From Gnetum montanum (taxonomy: Eukaryota > Streptophyta > Gnetopsida > Gnetales > Gnetaceae), in the NCBI GenBank assembly GCA_015680685.1, contig MNCI01004504.1, positions 968,113 through 1,021,260 on the forward strand: DNA of 53,148 nucleotides. The letters run 5' to 3'. The translations under genes and the position numbers were made by a program. Shown one piece after another: positions 42,377 through 53,148 of this stretch. Below the pieces are notes generated by a model that did no database searches, had not been told where the DNA came from, and saw only the letters and a list, made by a program, of their open reading frames with translations. The first letter of the stretch is position 1. Each line of letters opens with the position of its first letter.

Positions 42377-44458
42377 ATTCTCTTACTTGAAGAAAAATTT
42401 GTTTTAAGACATGCACTACTTTACATAGTCAGTTTCATCAAGAAACTACATCAATCTGAATGTTTGCACTCAACCATTGCCTTTGTGAAAAATTTGCAAA
42501 ATTTGACCAAGTAGCTATCTTTAATACATCAAGCTTTGTGGCTTCAATCAATTCTTGAATAACATGATATCACACATCGATATGCTTGCTTCGAGCATAG
42601 CATGTTGAATTCTTGCATAAGAACAAGGCACTCTAGCTATTATAGTATGATGCGTACTTTTGTTGACTATGTCCAAGCTAACATTACATGTTCTTCAACC
42701 ATAATATCTCTCTTGCTCCTTTGCTAAGAACAACATACTTAGCCTCAGTAGTAGATATAACTACATAAAATTAAAGACTAGACATCCAACTTACAGCTCC
42801 ACCACTAAGGGTGAACACATAACCTATGGTAGAATGCATAACATACTTACAACATAGTTTGCATCAACATAATTAGCAAGACAAAGTTGAGAACCATTAA
42901 AGTGCAAGGAATAGTACATTGTATCTTTCAAGTAACATTGTATTCATTTCATAGCTTCCCAATATTTCCTTCTAGGATTGCTCATGGATCGTGATACCAC
43001 TTCTAGTGCATAGGCAATGTTAGGTGTAGTATAGGCCATTGCATAGTTGAAACATCCCACCTTAGAAGTATAAGGAATGGATGATATAGCACGAACTTCT
43101 TCCTTAGTTTAAGCTTCATCCATTTTTGACAATTGGAAATGTGATCAGAATGAAGTATTGATAGGAAAGCAATTAAACATATTAAAATGTTTTGACACTT
43201 TCCTAATATAATCGACCTATGACAACCATAACAAATCATGTTTTCTATCTTTATGGATCTTCATATCCAATATTTACTTGGCATCTCCAAGATTCTCGGT
43301 TGCAAAAGTCTTTTCAACATATAACATCAATACCATAAGCTTACCTTGTCTTATTCTATGAAGGTTTACCTAGTGATCAATTGCATGTATGGAGTAGTCT
43401 TTGCTAATTATGAAATCATCAAATTTCTAATACTAGTGTCAAGGTACTTACTTGTTTCTTCAATTTGCATACACCATCTTTCTTGATATTCAACCCCTTC
43501 GATATTTGCATGTAGATCTCCTTCAAATCTCTATGCAAAAATGGAGTTTTTTATATCTAACTACTCCACTTTCAGATTCATACAAGCTACCATAGCTACG
43601 AGGATATGAATGAAGTAATGCTTTACAAAGGGTGAAAATAGTTCTATGAAATCAATATTTGGCCATTGGCTAGGCCCTTTAACCACCAACCTAGCTTTGT
43701 ATTGCTTCTAGCCATGAGGATCAGTCTTTAACACATACACATATATGCAACTCAAGTTATTGCCCTTTGGCAAAGGCACCAAGTTCCATATACGATTTTG
43801 ATAAAGGAACTTTAGTTTATCCTCCATGGCAACTTTCGACTCCTTAGAGTTTTCAGAAGCCATAGGTTCTTGGTATGATTTTGGCTTTCCACCATTTGTG
43901 TACATGATGTAGTCATCATATCATGTTGGTAACCTCTTTATTCTTATAGAACATCTTAGATGGACTTGTGCAAGTTCTTCATCCTCTTGGAATTGTTCAT
44001 TTTCATCAATTCTAGCTTCACTACTAGGTATAGAAAACTCTTCATTTGATTCATTTCCAGATCATTGAAGATTACCATACTACATTGATAGCTACTCATC
44101 ATTAATTCAAATAGGCACAAAATGTTTCTTTTCAAGTGCTTCTTTAGAATGATTATTCAGATGCTTGTACATCACATCCTTCCTAATGTGATGTCTTTAC
44201 TCATGAGAAACTTTTTTGCAGCAGGATCCCATTGAAGATAACCTCTATCATCACCGTCATAACCAATGGATACACATAGTTGTGTTATGTCATTCAATTT
44301 TCCTTGTTCTATTTTTGGAACATGAGTATAAGCTATACATTCAAAGGTCCTTGGATGATCATAGTAGATATTACTTTCACTTCAAATAATCTTTGAAATT
44401 CTTTTATGAAGAGGTATACTAAAACACCTATTAATTAGGTATGAAGCTATTGTAACAA
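42377..44458 (-). pseudogene. Copia C3 pol remnant (integrase end, RT, RNase H)
   Basis: The integrase C-terminal part at about 44350-44200 reads FECIAYTHVPKIEQGKLNDI, VSIGYDGDDRGYLQWDP and KKFLMSKDI. The reverse transcriptase opening follows at 43905-43710: GGKPKSYQEPMASENSKE, MEDKLKFLYQNRIWNLVPLP. RNase H motifs (SNPRRKYWEAMKWIQCYLK, HARxQHAM-like and YHV-like segments) run to about 42430. The element is minus strand. Its 5' portion is missing because the Athila-like LTR begins at 44459. Many stops and frame changes are present. Confidence 0.75.
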
Positions 44459-45286
44459 CGATGAATTGTGTTTTGATCTACTTTGATATCGGATGCCCAA
44501 TATTGGACCCCAAAATGCAATGTCGAATATTCGATATTGTGGGGTATATGTTGGTCTATAAATATAGTGCTTGGGCTCATGATTTTCAAATAGTTTTTTG
44601 GTCATAGCATAGTGAAGCTCTTGCAGTTTGTTTTCTCCAGAGTTAGAATATTTTCTGAGTGCCCGTAGTGGAGTTTGAGTGTGCATGGATCTTTGTTCAA
44701 ACACTGATGTACCTGAGCACAATAGTGTGGTGGAAGTAAAGATGAGCCCTTTTGATCATTCTTGTAGCACTAAGAATAGATGAATGCTTCCTTGATGCAT
44801 TTAATGTTCATGCACTTTACTTTCATGCACTTTACTCTAATGCACTTTAGTTAAGCAATCAATTTCCAGTGGTTAATAAACACAAGCATGACCACTTCGA
44901 GCATACGTGTAGCACTTGGTAACCCAAAGACGCTTAATATTTGGTAACCTAGCAGTGCTACATGTGTTCAAGATGTGTCTGGCGAGTGGGAATAAGTACT
45001 TGTGTTAGGCTAGCTAGTTAGATATTAAATTCCTCTACCTTTCATTCTTGTTCTAGGTGATTAAATTTATAAAACATAAAATGGTACAAATCATATACCT
45101 TAGTTGCACTTAACCATAAACTTGTACCTCACGAGTGGAATTGAGAAGACAATGATTGTTCCAATTAGATTTCACTTCCTTGAAATTGGTGTACTTAAGA
45201 ACTTAAGGTCTGTGGAGTTCAACTGGTTCACGTGTAAATGCTTATGATTTGTATGGTTGGGCGTAGGGGTACCTCGCTGCTCATCA
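44459..45286 (+). mobile_element. Athila-like Gypsy A, 5' LTR
   Basis: This LTR begins at about CGATGAATTG and ends CTCATCA, directly before a primer binding site. TATAAATA lies at 44557-44564. Words shared in order with the 3' LTR at 50378-51396 (read on the other strand) include CTCCAGAGTTAGAAT, GTGCCCGTAGT, GACCACTTCGAGCA, TTGGTAACC, GTGTCTGGCGAGTGGGAA and GTAGGGGTACCTCG. A 15-bp unit with TGCACTTTA is repeated three times near 44811-44850. It interrupts the Copia C3 integrase. Confidence 0.75.
44523..44534. promoter_or_regulatory. Palindrome upstream of TATA, LTR A
   Basis: TCGAATATTCGA is a perfect 12-bp palindrome ending 22 bases before TATAAATA. A longer palindrome holds the same position in LTR B. 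Confidence 0.55.
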
Positions 45287-45287
45287 T

Positions 45288-45305
45288 TGGCACTGTTGCT
45301 GGGGA
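45288..45305 (+). other. Gypsy A primer binding site (tRNA-Asp type)
   Basis: TGGCACTGTTGCTGGGGA is two transitions from TGGCGCCGTTGCCGGGGA-like sequence, the complement of the plant tRNA-Asp 3' end used by Athila/Tat elements. It starts two bases after the LTR. Confidence 0.75.
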
Positions 45306-45396
45306 TCTTTTAGTTGTTATGTACACTATCTAGGATCTAGTGAGAGTTCTTCAAAATCGTTGGAACAAACCCTAGCATCATACTCTCTAACATGAA

Positions 45397-47800
45397 ATGT
45401 CTTCTTCTCACAGGAACGATGCTCCACCCAAGTTTGACGGAGTACATCAGCTGATGCCTCAATAATATAGAGTGGTATATGCTCATCCTAATGAGTATGT
45501 ACCAAATTTCACCTTCATCCTACACCAGGATGAACAGCTGCCATGGCGTGACATGGAGGGCAACATCGTGTTGCTGCCCGAGCAATCCGTTTTTGCGATG
45601 CTTCAACAAATGCTTATACAATGGGATCTCCAAGGACTTCATGCTGAGTATGTTGTGCAGGATAGTAATGCTAGGTATTATCATCCCATTGAGGCACAAC
45701 ATTTAAGGGATTGACAACTAGAACAATGTCATGAATCTGTGAAGGGAAAAGGATTTAATGATTCCCCATTCTTGCTGTACCAAAAAGATGGTGGAGAACC
45801 CTTCTCTACAGGTTTTCCATTTAGTGAAATTCCTCTCTTTAACTTTAGTAAAGGAGGTCAAAACCAGAACCTACAGTCCACGATTCACAATCCTAGTTTT
45901 GGTAAGAATGGATCCAATGACAAACGAGGATCCAAAGAGGGAAGTCATGGCAAGGATGCAGACAAGAAATAAGATTGTGATTGTGGTCGTGATCACCAAA
46001 AAGAGGATAGTAGGCACTATGATAGTGTTAGTCCTCCTTCCTCTTTACCTTCATCATCATCATCTTCTTCTTTTGGCTTTGATCACAATCACAAGGGACG
46101 TGACCATGATGAAGGTGATTGACAGGATCGAAATGATCGAAGGGACCATCATGTAAGCCAAGACTGGGGGTACAGGCGTTCAAGAGAGACTTGTTGCCAT
46201 GAACAGAGGGGTAGTAGAGGGCATTGTAGCCACCAGAATGATGGCCTCAATGAGCCTTTGCTTGCTACATGAAGTATGCTAAACATTGTAGAGGTAGTAT
46301 GAATTCCCACAAGGCATGTAAAGGATAGTCAAATTAAGAGGTTAGACATGAACAATATCCTTAGGTTCAAAGGGGGATATAACTCAGACCCATAGAACCA
46401 TCTCCAAGCTTTTCAAGACACATGTGCCTTGCAAAATATAGAGAATGAGTAGAAAAAACTTAAGTTGTTCCCAAGGACACTCATTAAAGAAGCAGAGAAC
46501 TGGTATTGGTCCTTAGAACTGGAATCTATTAGACAATGGAGTACCATGCTTGAATTGTTTAATGACAAATATCAAATATACTCCAGAGTGTTCAACTTGA
46601 GAAGGCATATCCAAGGATGGAAACAAGGAACACACGAATCCTTAGACAACACCATTGGTTGATATTATTCCTTAATGTACAAATTTCCTAGCCATGATTA
46701 TTCTCAACTAGACCAACTTCACCACATTATAGATGGGCTTTGATTAGAAATGAGGAGAACCCTTGGCATCTATGCCCAAAGGCAATTGTCAGAGTTAAGC
46801 ATTTGTTAGATCCAGAGATTGATTGAGCAGGTAGCTAAAGAGGAAGGAGAATTAAGAAAATGAGAAAGTAAAGAAGAATATAATTGTGTTCCTTCCATTC
46901 ATAAGAGGTAGGTTCGATTCTGTGATAGTGAGGAAGAATTAGTACTTGATGAGGTGGTGAATAGGAAAACTTTGCAGCTTCAAAAATCTTAATATGAAAT
47001 TACAACCAAGGTTGATTAGTTATGGAACTCCATGGATAGCAAATTTCAAGCTGTCCTAAAAATTGGTAAAGGCTTCAAGGAACAAGGTAGTGATTGTGAG
47101 TGCAGAAGGTGCAAGGAAGTTGAACGTGCTTATCAAAGAGATAAGGGCAAGATTGCTGCAATAGAGGAAGTTGTGGGAAGCAAATTAGATGATGATGGTG
47201 GATGCGACATCTACCATTATGAACATCTTAAGGGATGTTGTCCTATTTTGTCACACTTACAAGAATCTAGGGTGTATGCCTTGAATTCACGATTAGCACA
47301 AAAGCAAACACCCAGAAGATTGCCTTATCCTCAAGGCAATTCTAGGCAGTTTCACTAGCAACAATAGTATTATCCAAGTGGAACTTCACCAAAAGCATAC
47401 GAACAGTATCAATAGTGGTAGCAACGATAGTCATGGATGTTGGCACCACCTAGGCAGTAATACCCTTATAGAAAACTTGATCCATATGGGTATTACGTTT
47501 AGCAACCCTTGTCTCCACATGACTTTTCCAGTCACGTTTCTACTTTTCAATCTCACTACCACCCTTCTGATTATTATTGAGCTCATTCTGCACATGTAAG
47601 AAGGGATACCACTTTTTACCCTTATCCTTCTCTTGTTCCTGCACATCTTCCTTCTCCCTTAGCACAACTACCACCTGCTCCACCTATGCAGGGTGAACTT
47701 GTAGCTCAGTTGCAACAACACAATGCTACGAAGGTTGTTAACCTACAACCAGTTCATCAACTAAGTGGTTCGGATACTCGATCAAAGAAAAGATCTTTAT
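45397..47800 (+). pseudogene. Gypsy A gag
   Basis: From the ATG at 45397 (MSSSHRNDAPPKFDGVHQLM) the frame continues after one stop through VVYAHPNEYVPNFTFILHQD and AMLQQMLIQWDLQGLHAEYV. A Ser/Asp/His-rich region (45900-46250) and the retrotransposon-gag part FPRTLIKEAENWYWSLEL...LFNDKYQIYSRVFNLRRH (46465-46640) follow. A Cys/His cluster CECRRCKEVERAYQ...YHYEHLKGCCP lies at 47098-47240. The product would be the capsid/nucleocapsid polyprotein. At least ten stops break it. Confidence 0.7.
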
Positions 47801-47929
47801 TTTGATCCCATAGTCTATCTAAGCCCTCACATATACTTGTGGTTGGCAACCTTGCTCCTCTGTCTTCCTTTGTATCAACTTCCTTCAAGTCCCCTTCAAA
47901 CCAAACATCACCCAAGATCCATACTGTGA

Positions 47930-48441
47930 TGGTTACTTAGGTCATATCTGATTGGATCCATGCTAGAAACCTTCTTAGGAAATTACCTGATCCTAGGAAT
48001 CCTCTTATTTGTTTGTAGATTGTTAGGAATGAACTATGCAAAGCTCTTCTTGACTCAAGTTCTGGTGTGAACCTGATTTCTCATGAGATGTATACTACAT
48101 GGAACCTACCTCCTCTCAAGAAGAGCAATATCATATTAGAATTAGCAGACTAGTCCATCATTGTTCCATTAGGATTGGTCAAAGACATTGTGACCACTGT
48201 CTATGGGTGATCTTATCCTGCTAATTTCTTAGTGATCAAGGTGGAGAATCGTAAAGGGGACTTCCCAATCATAATGGAAAGGGCATGGCTAAGCATCGTT
48301 GATGCAAAAATAGGCATACGAGATTTGTCCTTGGAAATATCTAAAGAAAATGCATTCGGGAAGATCATAGAAGAAGCGAGTTCCATGCATAGTGTACAAC
48401 GATATAGGATGCAATTTTGTGTAGAAACTTTAGTCTATTAA
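47930..48441 (+). pseudogene. Gypsy A aspartic protease
   Basis: NELCKALLDSSSGVNLISHE carries the retropepsin active-site region, where Athila-type elements have LLD.G..VNL (48040-48085). Then LKKSNIILELAD, VTTVYG, SYPANFLVIKVENRKGDFPI and DAKIGIRDLSLEISKENAF complete the fold in order. The Gly of the catalytic triplet appears as Ser, and three stops are present. Confidence 0.65.
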
Positions 48442-48955
48442 ATGAGCATCCATCTCTACATGCAAGCAGTGTGCACCAGAAGTAGAAATTCAAAGGTGTC
48501 TATACGCAGCAGCTACAAAATAAAAGGACACCCAGTGGTTGACCACTGATCCTAAAAGTAGCACACTTTGCATGGAACCAACTGAGAGCTTGACATGTGC
48601 ATATGTCGTAGGCATGGATGAATTAGAGGAAGTTCATCACCAACTCTTTGATGATGCAAATGATGATACCCACTAGGGAGAGTTAGAAATTCCTAAAACT
48701 TTCAAGCAAGAGCTCCTTGAACTAAAGACTCTACTAGCCATCATGGAATATGTGTTTTTAAAAAATGGAAAGTTGGTCATAATCAATGCAAATATTGCTC
48801 TAGAATAGAAAAAGATCCTATTGAATGTGGTTGAAAAATGGTTAGTAGCCTTTGCTTGGTCATATCTTGAACTCACAAGGATTGATCCTAGGATATGCCA
48901 ACATCGCATCTACATTGACTTGGTCGTGAAGCCAAAGAGGCAATCACAGAGGTGA

Positions 48956-50377
48956 TTGAACCCCAAATTGAAGCAAATCATCAATGAGGAAATCGAACAA
49001 CTCCTCAAAGCAGAGTTCATTTATCCCATTGTGGATAGTAAGTGGGTTAGTTTACTTGTGATTGTGCCAAAGAAAGGTGACAAGTGGCGGGTCTGCATCG
49101 ATTTTTGGCTGCTGAATATGACAACATTCAAAAACCATTTTCCGTTGCCATTCATTAATCAAGTGTTAAATACAATATTTGGGCATTGCTTCTATAGTTT
49201 TCTGGATGGTTATAGTGGCTATAACCAAATTCAGATTGCACTAGAGGACTAGTCCAAGACAACATTCATGAGTCCCTGGGGGACATTTGCATATCGTAAG
49301 ATGCCTTTTGATTTGTATAATGCCCCTAATACTTTCCAATGCCTGGTCCTAAGCATTTTTCAATAGCAAATCAGTAGTGGTGTGGAAGTTTTTATGGATG
49401 ATTTCTCCACCTATGGAGCTACATTTAAGCAAGCCCTAGACTCCTTAAGCAAGTACTAAAATGATGTGTTGAAACAAATCTGTGGCTCAATTGGCAAAAG
49501 AGTCATTTGATGGTCTAGGAAGGCATTGTATTGGGGCATCAAATCTCACAAGCAGGAATTGAGGTAGACCCTAAGAAAATAAGGGTCATCCAAGAAATTA
49601 CCTGCCAACTAGAAATCGTCAAAGATGTTTGGTCATTCCTTGGACATACTAGCTACTACCAACGATTCATAGAGAATTTCTCTAAGATCGCAAAACTATT
49701 GGTTGAGATGTCAAAGAAAGATGCTCCATTTTTCTGGACCAATGAATGTGAAAAAGCATTCCAATAATTAAAAAAGAAACTTGTAGAAACTCCAATTTTA
49801 CAGGCACTTGGCTAGTCTAGACCAATTCATGTTATGACAGATGTATCAAATTATGCCTTGGGAGCTATGCTTACGCAAATGGATGACAAGAAATGTCCAT
49901 ACTACATCCACTATGCTAGCCAAAGCATTGTGGGTGCATAACTAAACTACACCATCATAGAAAAAGAATTGATGGCAGTGGTGTTTGCTCTAGAGAAGTT
50001 CAGTCATTATGTGCTTGGATACAAAGTATTTGTGCACATGGACCATAATTCCATCCACTTCTTGATGAACAAGCCAACGGTGAGCCCCTGTGTCACATAG
50101 TGGTTGGTGATCTTACAAAAATTCAATCTTATAATGGTAGATTCAAATGGTACTAAGAATGTGGTCACTAATCACTTGTCTTGGTTATGATGGGATAGCA
50201 AAGAGGATGAAAGCCTATTATATGATCTATTTCCTGATGAACTCCTCTTTGTTAGGGCTATAATTGAACAATTGCTCGCTAAACCTAAATGGTATGATGA
50301 CATTCTCACCTATCTTCTCACCCAAGAGATGCCACAAGGGTTGGATCATCAGAAGAAACAATAATTTCTTCACTAGG
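48956..50377 (+). pseudogene. Gypsy A reverse transcriptase and RNase H
   Basis: INEEIEQLLKAEFIYPIVDS, WVSLLVIVPKKGDKWRVCID, HFPLPFINQVLNTI and FYSFLDGYSGYNQIQIALED open the reverse transcriptase. GTFAYRKMPFDLYNAP and EVFMDDFSTYG follow, with MDD at 49394-49402 intact and of the Athila/Tat form. RNase H gives HVMTDVSNYALGAML, LNYTIIEKELMAVVFALEKF and YVLGYKVFVHMDHNSIHFLM. The downstream FPDELLF...PKWYDDILTYLLTQEMP is the start of the Athila integrase zinc-finger region. The frame then stops at the inserted LTR B (50378). Stops and one frameshift near 49460 are present. Confidence 0.8.
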
Positions 50378-50803
50378 TGATGAGTGGCGAGGTACCCCTA
50401 CACTCAACCATATGAATACGAGCGTGCACACGCGATCCGGTCGAACTCCGCAGACTAAATGCCTTAACACCACAACAACACTTGGGGTTAATCATTCGTT
50501 GTCTTCCCAGGCTTGCTTGTAAGTGTCACGGTGTATGGTTAAGCAAGTCTGAGGTATGTGATTTTTTTGGTATTTTCGGCTTATCTTCTATGCTACCAGG
50601 AGAAAGGGTTGAGAAAACTAAACTAACTCTAACTAAGATCTAAGTCTAAATTAACTAGCGTCAGCATCCGTTCCCACTTGCCGGACACACCCTGAACTAT
50701 GCAACTGCAGCTTACCAAACGCTAATCGTTACTGGGATCGCCACACGTAACGCAAGTGCTCGAAGTGGTCGTACTGAGGCACCTATTTAGCCTACGTGTG
50801 ATA

Positions 50804-51075
50804 AGCAGCCGATTCCTTAGCCAGCCGTACACACCCGTGGGTGCTCGTAACTAAGTCGTACTTATCACACGATCTAGCCTAGCAATGAGCAGCCGATTCC
50901 TCAACTAGCCGTACACATTAGACCCGGGAGTTACCAAGCGCAGAATCCTGGAATACGCTACTGGGTTACCAAGCATCCAATGCTCGTAATTGAGTCGTAC
51001 TCATGCATTGCGTCAAGCAGCCGATTCCTTGACTAGCCGTACACGTCCGTAGACGCTCGTAATCAAGTCGTACTT
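50804..51075. repeat. Three-copy repeat block in LTR B
   Basis: AGCAGCCGATTCCT followed by a variable TA(A/G)CC-type spacer and AGCCGTACAC begins at 50804, 50888 and 51016. GCTCGTAA(C/T)...AGTCGTACT follows each. Copies are about 84 and 128 bp apart. Confidence 0.75.
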
Positions 51076-51345
51076 GAACGCACTAGGAAAGCAGAAAAGA
51101 AAGCAATAAATGAAACCACGTGCTGCAAGGTTTATCCAAACAAGTTCGTCTTTATTGCCGTACACAACTTGGGTTCAGGTTACAAGCTGCTCGAATAAAG
51201 AGCCGTTCACTCTAGGACTCCTACTGCGGGCACATGGGGAAAAATTCTAACTCTGGAGTGATCAATCTGCCAGAGCTTCGCTACACTAGCCAGGATTGGG
51301 AAATGAAGGGAGTGCCGCCTCTTATTTATAGATATGGCGACGGGA

Positions 51346-51371
51346 CGCGATATCGCGTACGCGATATCGCG
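51346..51371. promoter_or_regulatory. 26-bp perfect palindrome upstream of TATA, LTR B
   Basis: The sequence reads CGCGATATCGCGT followed by its exact inverse complement. Its edge is 15 bases from the minus-strand TATAAATA box. A double dyad (CGCGATATCGCG twice) is contained in it. A binding site for a dimeric regulator, or a hairpin in nascent DNA, is possible. Confidence 0.75.
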
Positions 51372-51396
51372 GCCCAGTGCAAGTCGCGTCTCATCA

Positions 51397-53148
51397 TACC
51401 CCCATGACTGAATGAAAACTCGTCCTCGAGTTCCTTACAATGATATCAGGTAGGTATGGGATTATTAGGGGAAATGGAACTAATGGGATGACATGTGAAC
51501 GGTCTTTATTACAAGACTTGACAAAAACTGGTGTTCATGACAACAAGGGTGAACACCTTATTACAATGACATCAGGCCACATTTGGCAGCTGAGAGAAAA
51601 GAGGAGAGAGAATAGAAGAGAAGAAGAGAGAAGAGTCTTGTTGCTGCCAACGCCTAGATTGCGCCTTCCGTTGTCCATCCGTAAGCGCATTATCAATTCT
51701 GCTCCTTGCATAGCGGCTTCAATGCTGCTCCACTCCAAGTGTTTGCTCCAGATCCATTCCGTTGTTGTATGATGGCCATCTGCACCCACAACACAATCAT
51801 ATATTAGCAAGGGTAATTGAATCATTAAGTAAATCATACCTTGCTTCGGTTTAGGTTCCTTGGCTAAGTTGTGGTATGGCTAATATGGATCTGGGAAAAT
51901 GTAGATGATGACTACCGAAGGTATAGGGGTTAGGAAGAAAAACGAAAAAATCCGGGGCTTAGGATAAAAATCGAAAAATCAGGCCCCGTACCCCCATGAC
52001 TAATCGCGAACCTCCGGTAGCGTTAGAATGGAGAGAGAAAAGGAATAGGAATGATAGGTAAAAAGGGACAACTATGGCATCGATAAAAAGGATGTCATGA
52101 TGGAAATGAACAAAAATGTTAATTAATTGCAAAATGTTAAGGAAAAGAAGTTAACTAATGTTCCAAATAGGAATGTCAGTGGGTCCTCCCCAAAGCAGGC
52201 TCATGCCCTTAATGCCCTGACAATCCCACATTCAAAGAGTCCGTGGGCTCTGGGAATGTCCTTTGGAACAAGAGTTAAAGTCTTAACCGTAAGAATTTAC
52301 CAAAAAGAAAACAAAGCATCAACCAAAGTATATACAATGATACAACCGGCAATGAGGTGAACAATGGAGAGAAGGATGGGAAGAAGAGAAGTGGAATGGA
52401 ATCCCAAGAACAAGGTGGTGTACAGCCCCTTGTGTATTTCATGATTAATGTGACTTGGCGAATCTCATTCCAACTCTGGCCTCAAACCAACCACTTCCAG
52501 TGACTTCGCATCAATGCATTTGGTCAAACCATCCACTTGGATAACAAGGATGCATCTTCGAAGAGCCACCACCATTCCGACGAAACGAAGGAGAGAATGG
52601 GAAGCGAGAAGGGCCTTAGTTAGAGGGAACACTTTGGTTCCATAACCAGTGCTTGTAGCCCAAATTTTATTTCGTCTAAGGGGTGTGCTTTGAATCCTTA
52701 CTTTTTTTTTATCTTTTTTCGTTTTTTGTGTTTTTATGCATGGGGACCACACCATGCAAAGACTTCTTATTTTTATTGTCTCAGCTTCCGATTATTGGGT
52801 AACATCGGAACGGTAAGAAGACCCAAGAAGAAAACATCCAAGAACCCAAGTGAATGACCAACACAAAAACATCAAGTTCCCTTTAAGTCACACCCTTTAC
52901 AATCCTTGAGTCCTTCCTTAGTTTGAGAAATGCCCAGTCACTTGTTCATTGAAGTTCTTATTAAGAAGAAACTGTACATTTCCAAGCCAAGGGAAACCAT
53001 CCACTTGATGGATGGATGAAGTGGTCTCATTGCCTGCCATATCAAAAGAACACACCTTAGTATCAACAATGTAACTCAAAGATAAAAACCAAACATTAGC
53101 AATCAATGAAAAATAGTTCATCCCATCGGCCCGAACACTTATTGGGTG
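51397..53148 (-). mobile_element. Gypsy B internal 3' region (runs off window)
   Basis: Read leftwards this is the internal sequence just upstream of LTR B. It holds no recognised pol domain. The open stretch YDCVVGADGHHTTTEWIWSK (about 51800-51740) and one with GNETTSSIHQVDGFPWLGN (about 53030-52970) are unassigned. Two passages are alike, TCCTTACAATGATATCAGG (51432) and CTTATTACAATGACATCAGG (51558), as are two ACCCCCATGACT passages (51398, 51990), so local duplication is likely. Athila elements often carry a long region here that is non-coding or env-like. Confidence 0.5.

Larger units (their letters stand above)
50378..51396 (-). mobile_element. Athila-like Gypsy B, 3' LTR
   Basis: A 1019-bp LTR has perfect 7-bp inverted ends, TGATGAG and CTCATCA. 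On the minus strand it starts TGATGAGACGCG just after AACTCGAGGACGAGTTTTC and GTCATGGGGGTA, the usual gene-3'/polypurine context of this group. TATAAATA (minus) is at 51330-51323. It inserted, in opposite orientation, into Gypsy A after CTAGG (50373-50377), the probable left target copy. It is much less decayed in its motifs than LTR A. Confidence 0.8.

Noticed and set aside
1-53148. CRISPR arrays, bacterial operons, phage or plasmid genes
   Set aside because: No regularly spaced identical repeats, no ribosome-binding-site-led gene runs; introns and plant retroelements throughout.

Overview
The window looks like nuclear DNA of a seed plant with a large, repeat-swollen genome, most likely a gymnosperm (conifer-like). 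The evidence is one plant nuclear gene with short exons and a very long intron, surrounded by degenerate plant L1-type LINEs, Copia and Athila-like Gypsy LTR retrotransposons, SINE-like repeats and RTE-type tails. Species cannot be read from the sequence. No rRNA, tRNA gene, CRISPR array or prokaryotic gene was seen.

The only clear host gene is the 3' half of a chloroplast ABC1-like atypical kinase gene (ABC1K1/PGR6/ACDO1 type). Six coding exons lie on the + strand between 31054 and 41313 and encode the last 198 residues. Its third intron seen here is 8.7 kb and packed with nested retroelements. Its last intron starts with GC instead of GT. The kinase-core exons were not found to the left and are presumably outside the window.

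Layout. 1-7995: a Copia element (minus strand) reduced to LTRs plus a gag/RNase H fusion. It carries a nearly full-length L1 LINE (171-5671) in its 3' LTR and a solo LTR (6790-7815) in its 5' LTR. 7996-16486: poorly recognisable old repeats, including a gag-like remnant, an LTR (family R), an AT-rich foldback and a 2.2-kb inverted-repeat structure. 16495-20062: a 5'-truncated L1. 20150-22260: a diverged tandem duplication, a Copia gag/protease remnant and a SINE-like unit. 23974-25499 and 25894-30706: two more minus-strand L1 LINEs. 31054-41313: the ABC1K gene tail. Its large intron holds a Copia remnant, a second family-R LTR with a non-L1 LINE inside it, an RTE-type tail, a separate L1 remnant and a SINE inserted in that remnant. 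41838-44458: a Copia element (minus). 44459-50377: an Athila-like Gypsy element (+), broken by a second, antisense Athila-like element whose 3' LTR (50378-51396) and internal region run off the right edge.

The most novel signal is in the L1 LINEs. Downstream of the reverse transcriptase and its terminal zinc-finger region, four independent copies share a long coding extension. It has an EEAIA...HSRLILALW block, a Glu/Gln/Lys-rich coiled coil and a CPYVVMNI...LHPNKKG block. I do not recognise it from other plant LINEs. Other points of interest are a palindrome kept just upstream of the TATA box in two diverged Athila LTRs, a solo LTR built from about 17 direct and inverted copies of an 8-mer, and the gag-to-RNase H deletion fusion.
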